Both the position numbers and the translations under genes were made by a program. From Firmicutes bacterium UBA6648 (GTDB taxonomy: Bacteria > Bacillota > Clostridia > Peptostreptococcales > Anaerovoracaceae), in NCBI GenBank assembly GCA_002455605.1, contig DKLE01000121.1, forward strand, positions 1 through 7,730: a stretch of DNA of 7,730 nt. The letters are read 5' to 3'. Under the pieces are notes generated by a model. The model ran no database searches. It was not told the origin of the DNA and saw only the letters and a list, made by a program, of their open reading frames with translations. Shown here one piece after another: positions 6,728 through 7,730 of this stretch (position 1 is the first letter of the stretch; every line of letters starts with the position of its first letter).

Positions 6728-7546
6728 ATGAGAAAAAAATTTTTTACTATGTTAGTTACATGTGCAATTGTCATCTGTTTTGTAGGTTTTGACAGCATGA
6801 CAGCCCATGCAGATTCCATCAATGAAATTGAACCCAACAATACCAAGGAAGAGGCTCAATTGATTAAAGCAAATAATCAAAAACCAAGTGATTTACCATC
6901 GGAAATATTTTCGGCACAAATTATTAATGGCACTACAACCAGTGAAGATCCGGATTGGTATAAAGTATATTTAACAGCAGGTACAAACTATATGTCTTGT
7001 AATGGTAATCCATATAATTTTAGCATTGAAAATGAAAGCAGCAGTTATTACTTTCAAGATAAATATTGGCATTCCAAGCAAGGAATAACTCCATATAGGT
7101 TAACTATACCTGAATCAGGATATTATTATGTTAAAATCACAGGTATGACGTCTACCTCAAGTAGTTACCTATTTACTATAGGCGGACCTACATATGATTT
7201 AGGTAAAATAGAAGTTCCTTCTCAAGAGGGCAGTATTACTATGAGGAGCGGTAGTCGAACGGAAACTGCAAATTTCAGGCTTGCAAATAATAATACAATC
7301 CCTAGAGATGCAATTGTTTATTTGATACGAATGGATGGATTAACAACAACATCTGCTAAAGCTGTTAGTGTATCTAATAATCAAGGTAATACCATTTCAT
7401 TACAGCAATACGTGTGGCAGAAAAATGGGCTTGCGACTTTAAATATGGAAGCTAGGGATAACTGGAGAGCTACTTTTACTTATCATAAAAATACAACTTT
7501 TACACCTACTCTAGTAATAAGGTATGTTTATCCAGTAATTGAATAA
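6728..7546 (+). CDS. Secreted protein with PPC-like domain and unrecognised C-terminal domain
   Basis: The protein has 272 residues. Residues 1-28 are a signal peptide: RKK, a hydrophobic core from Phe5 to Phe21, and an A-H-A cleavage site before Asp29. Residues 33-154 look like a bacterial pre-peptidase C-terminal (PPC) beta-sandwich: the entry motif EIEPNN (33-38), DPDWYKVYL (74-82) and GYYYVKITG (131-139). PPC domains usually sit at the end of secreted peptidases and often act in cell-surface or substrate binding; here no peptidase domain is present. Residues 156-272 are a second beta-rich, Ser/Thr/Asn-rich part that I do not recognise. There is no LPXTG, S-layer repeat or transmembrane anchor, so the protein is probably released or held by non-covalent contact. 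A gene starting 28 bases downstream is likely co-transcribed. Secretion is confident, the PPC call fairly confident, and the function unknown. Confidence 0.82.
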   Translation: MRKKFFTMLVTCAIVICFVGFDSMTAHADSINEIEPNNTKEEAQLIKANNQKPSDLPSEIFSAQIINGTTTSEDPDWYKVYLTAGTNYMSCNGNPYNFSIENESSSYYFQDKYWHSKQGITPYRLTIPESGYYYVKITGMTSTSSSYLFTIGGPTYDLGKIEVPSQEGSITMRSGSRTETANFRLANNNTIPRDAIVYLIRMDGLTTTSAKAVSVSNNQGNTISLQQYVWQKNGLATLNMEARDNWRATFTYHKNTTFTPTLVIRYVYPVIE

Positions 7547-7574
7547 TGTAATTAAACAGAAAGAAGGACACAAC

Positions 7575-7730
7575 ATGAGAATAAACACGTTAAATGTTTC
7601 TTCAAAATCAGCAAATTACAAGAGAGCGATGCATCAAAAATCTGCATCTGATCTTTTAGGTGTACAGACAAAGTCTAAAGAATCCAGGGTAGATACGTTT
7701 ATTCGTTCCAACAGGGGAAATAGCGTAGAT
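7575..7730 (+). CDS. Unrecognised protein, N-terminal 52 residues only (cut by window end)
   Basis: An open frame starts at ATG 7575, five bases after AAGGA in AGAAGGACAC, and runs to the last base of the window without a stop. It begins MRINTLNVSSK and is rich in Ser, Lys, Asn and Arg, with no signal peptide, membrane segment or cysteine. I do not recognise it. The spacing of 28 bases to the PPC gene and the absence of a hairpin between them suggest one operon. The MRIN-type start loosely recalls FlgM and other small clostridial proteins, but nothing else supports that. Confidence 0.6.
   Translation, partial: MRINTLNVSSKSANYKRAMHQKSASDLLGVQTKSKESRVDTFIRSNRGNSVD

Overview
The DNA is AT-rich, with Gram-positive style signals: strong GGAGG-type ribosome binding sites, extended -10 promoters and a DinR-type LexA box. 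A rubredoxin/glutamate synthase fusion and a radical SAM DNA-repair pair point to an anaerobic Firmicute, most likely a clostridial one. This placement is inferred from gene content and codon and base composition, not from a marker gene. No tRNA, rRNA, CRISPR array, insertion sequence or phage gene is visible.

The left half (56-3844) is read on the minus strand. At its promoter-proximal end is a two-gene unit: a radical SAM protein with a C-terminal helix-hairpin-helix (2336-3844), overlapping by 20 bases a small DUF4130-type partner (1624-2355). Both belong to families known only as putative DNA modification/repair proteins. Their shared promoter (TTGAAC, 17 bases, TATAAT) contains the palindrome GAAC-AAAC-GTTC, an excellent match to the Gram-positive LexA (SOS) box, placed across the -35 element and spacer. 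The sequence therefore suggests that this uncharacterised pair is a damage-inducible DNA repair system. Further left, with its own extended -10 promoter, is a rubredoxin-glutamate synthase fusion (56-1477).

The right half is read on the plus strand. A complete patatin-like serine lipase (4002-4973) starts divergently from the repair operon, and its possible promoter also touches the LexA box. Next come a short-form pyruvate kinase (pyk, 5052-6479) and a clear intrinsic terminator (6521-6553). A new transcription unit then starts at a good promoter (6643-6671). It encodes a secreted protein with a pre-peptidase C-terminal (PPC) type domain and an unrecognised C-terminal domain (6728-7546), followed 28 bases later by the start of an unrecognised gene cut by the window end (7575-7730).

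The metabolic genes (glutamate synthase-like, pyruvate kinase) are ordinary core functions. The most interesting part is the SOS-box-controlled radical SAM/DUF4130 cassette, followed by the rubredoxin fusion and the PPC protein with its unknown partner.
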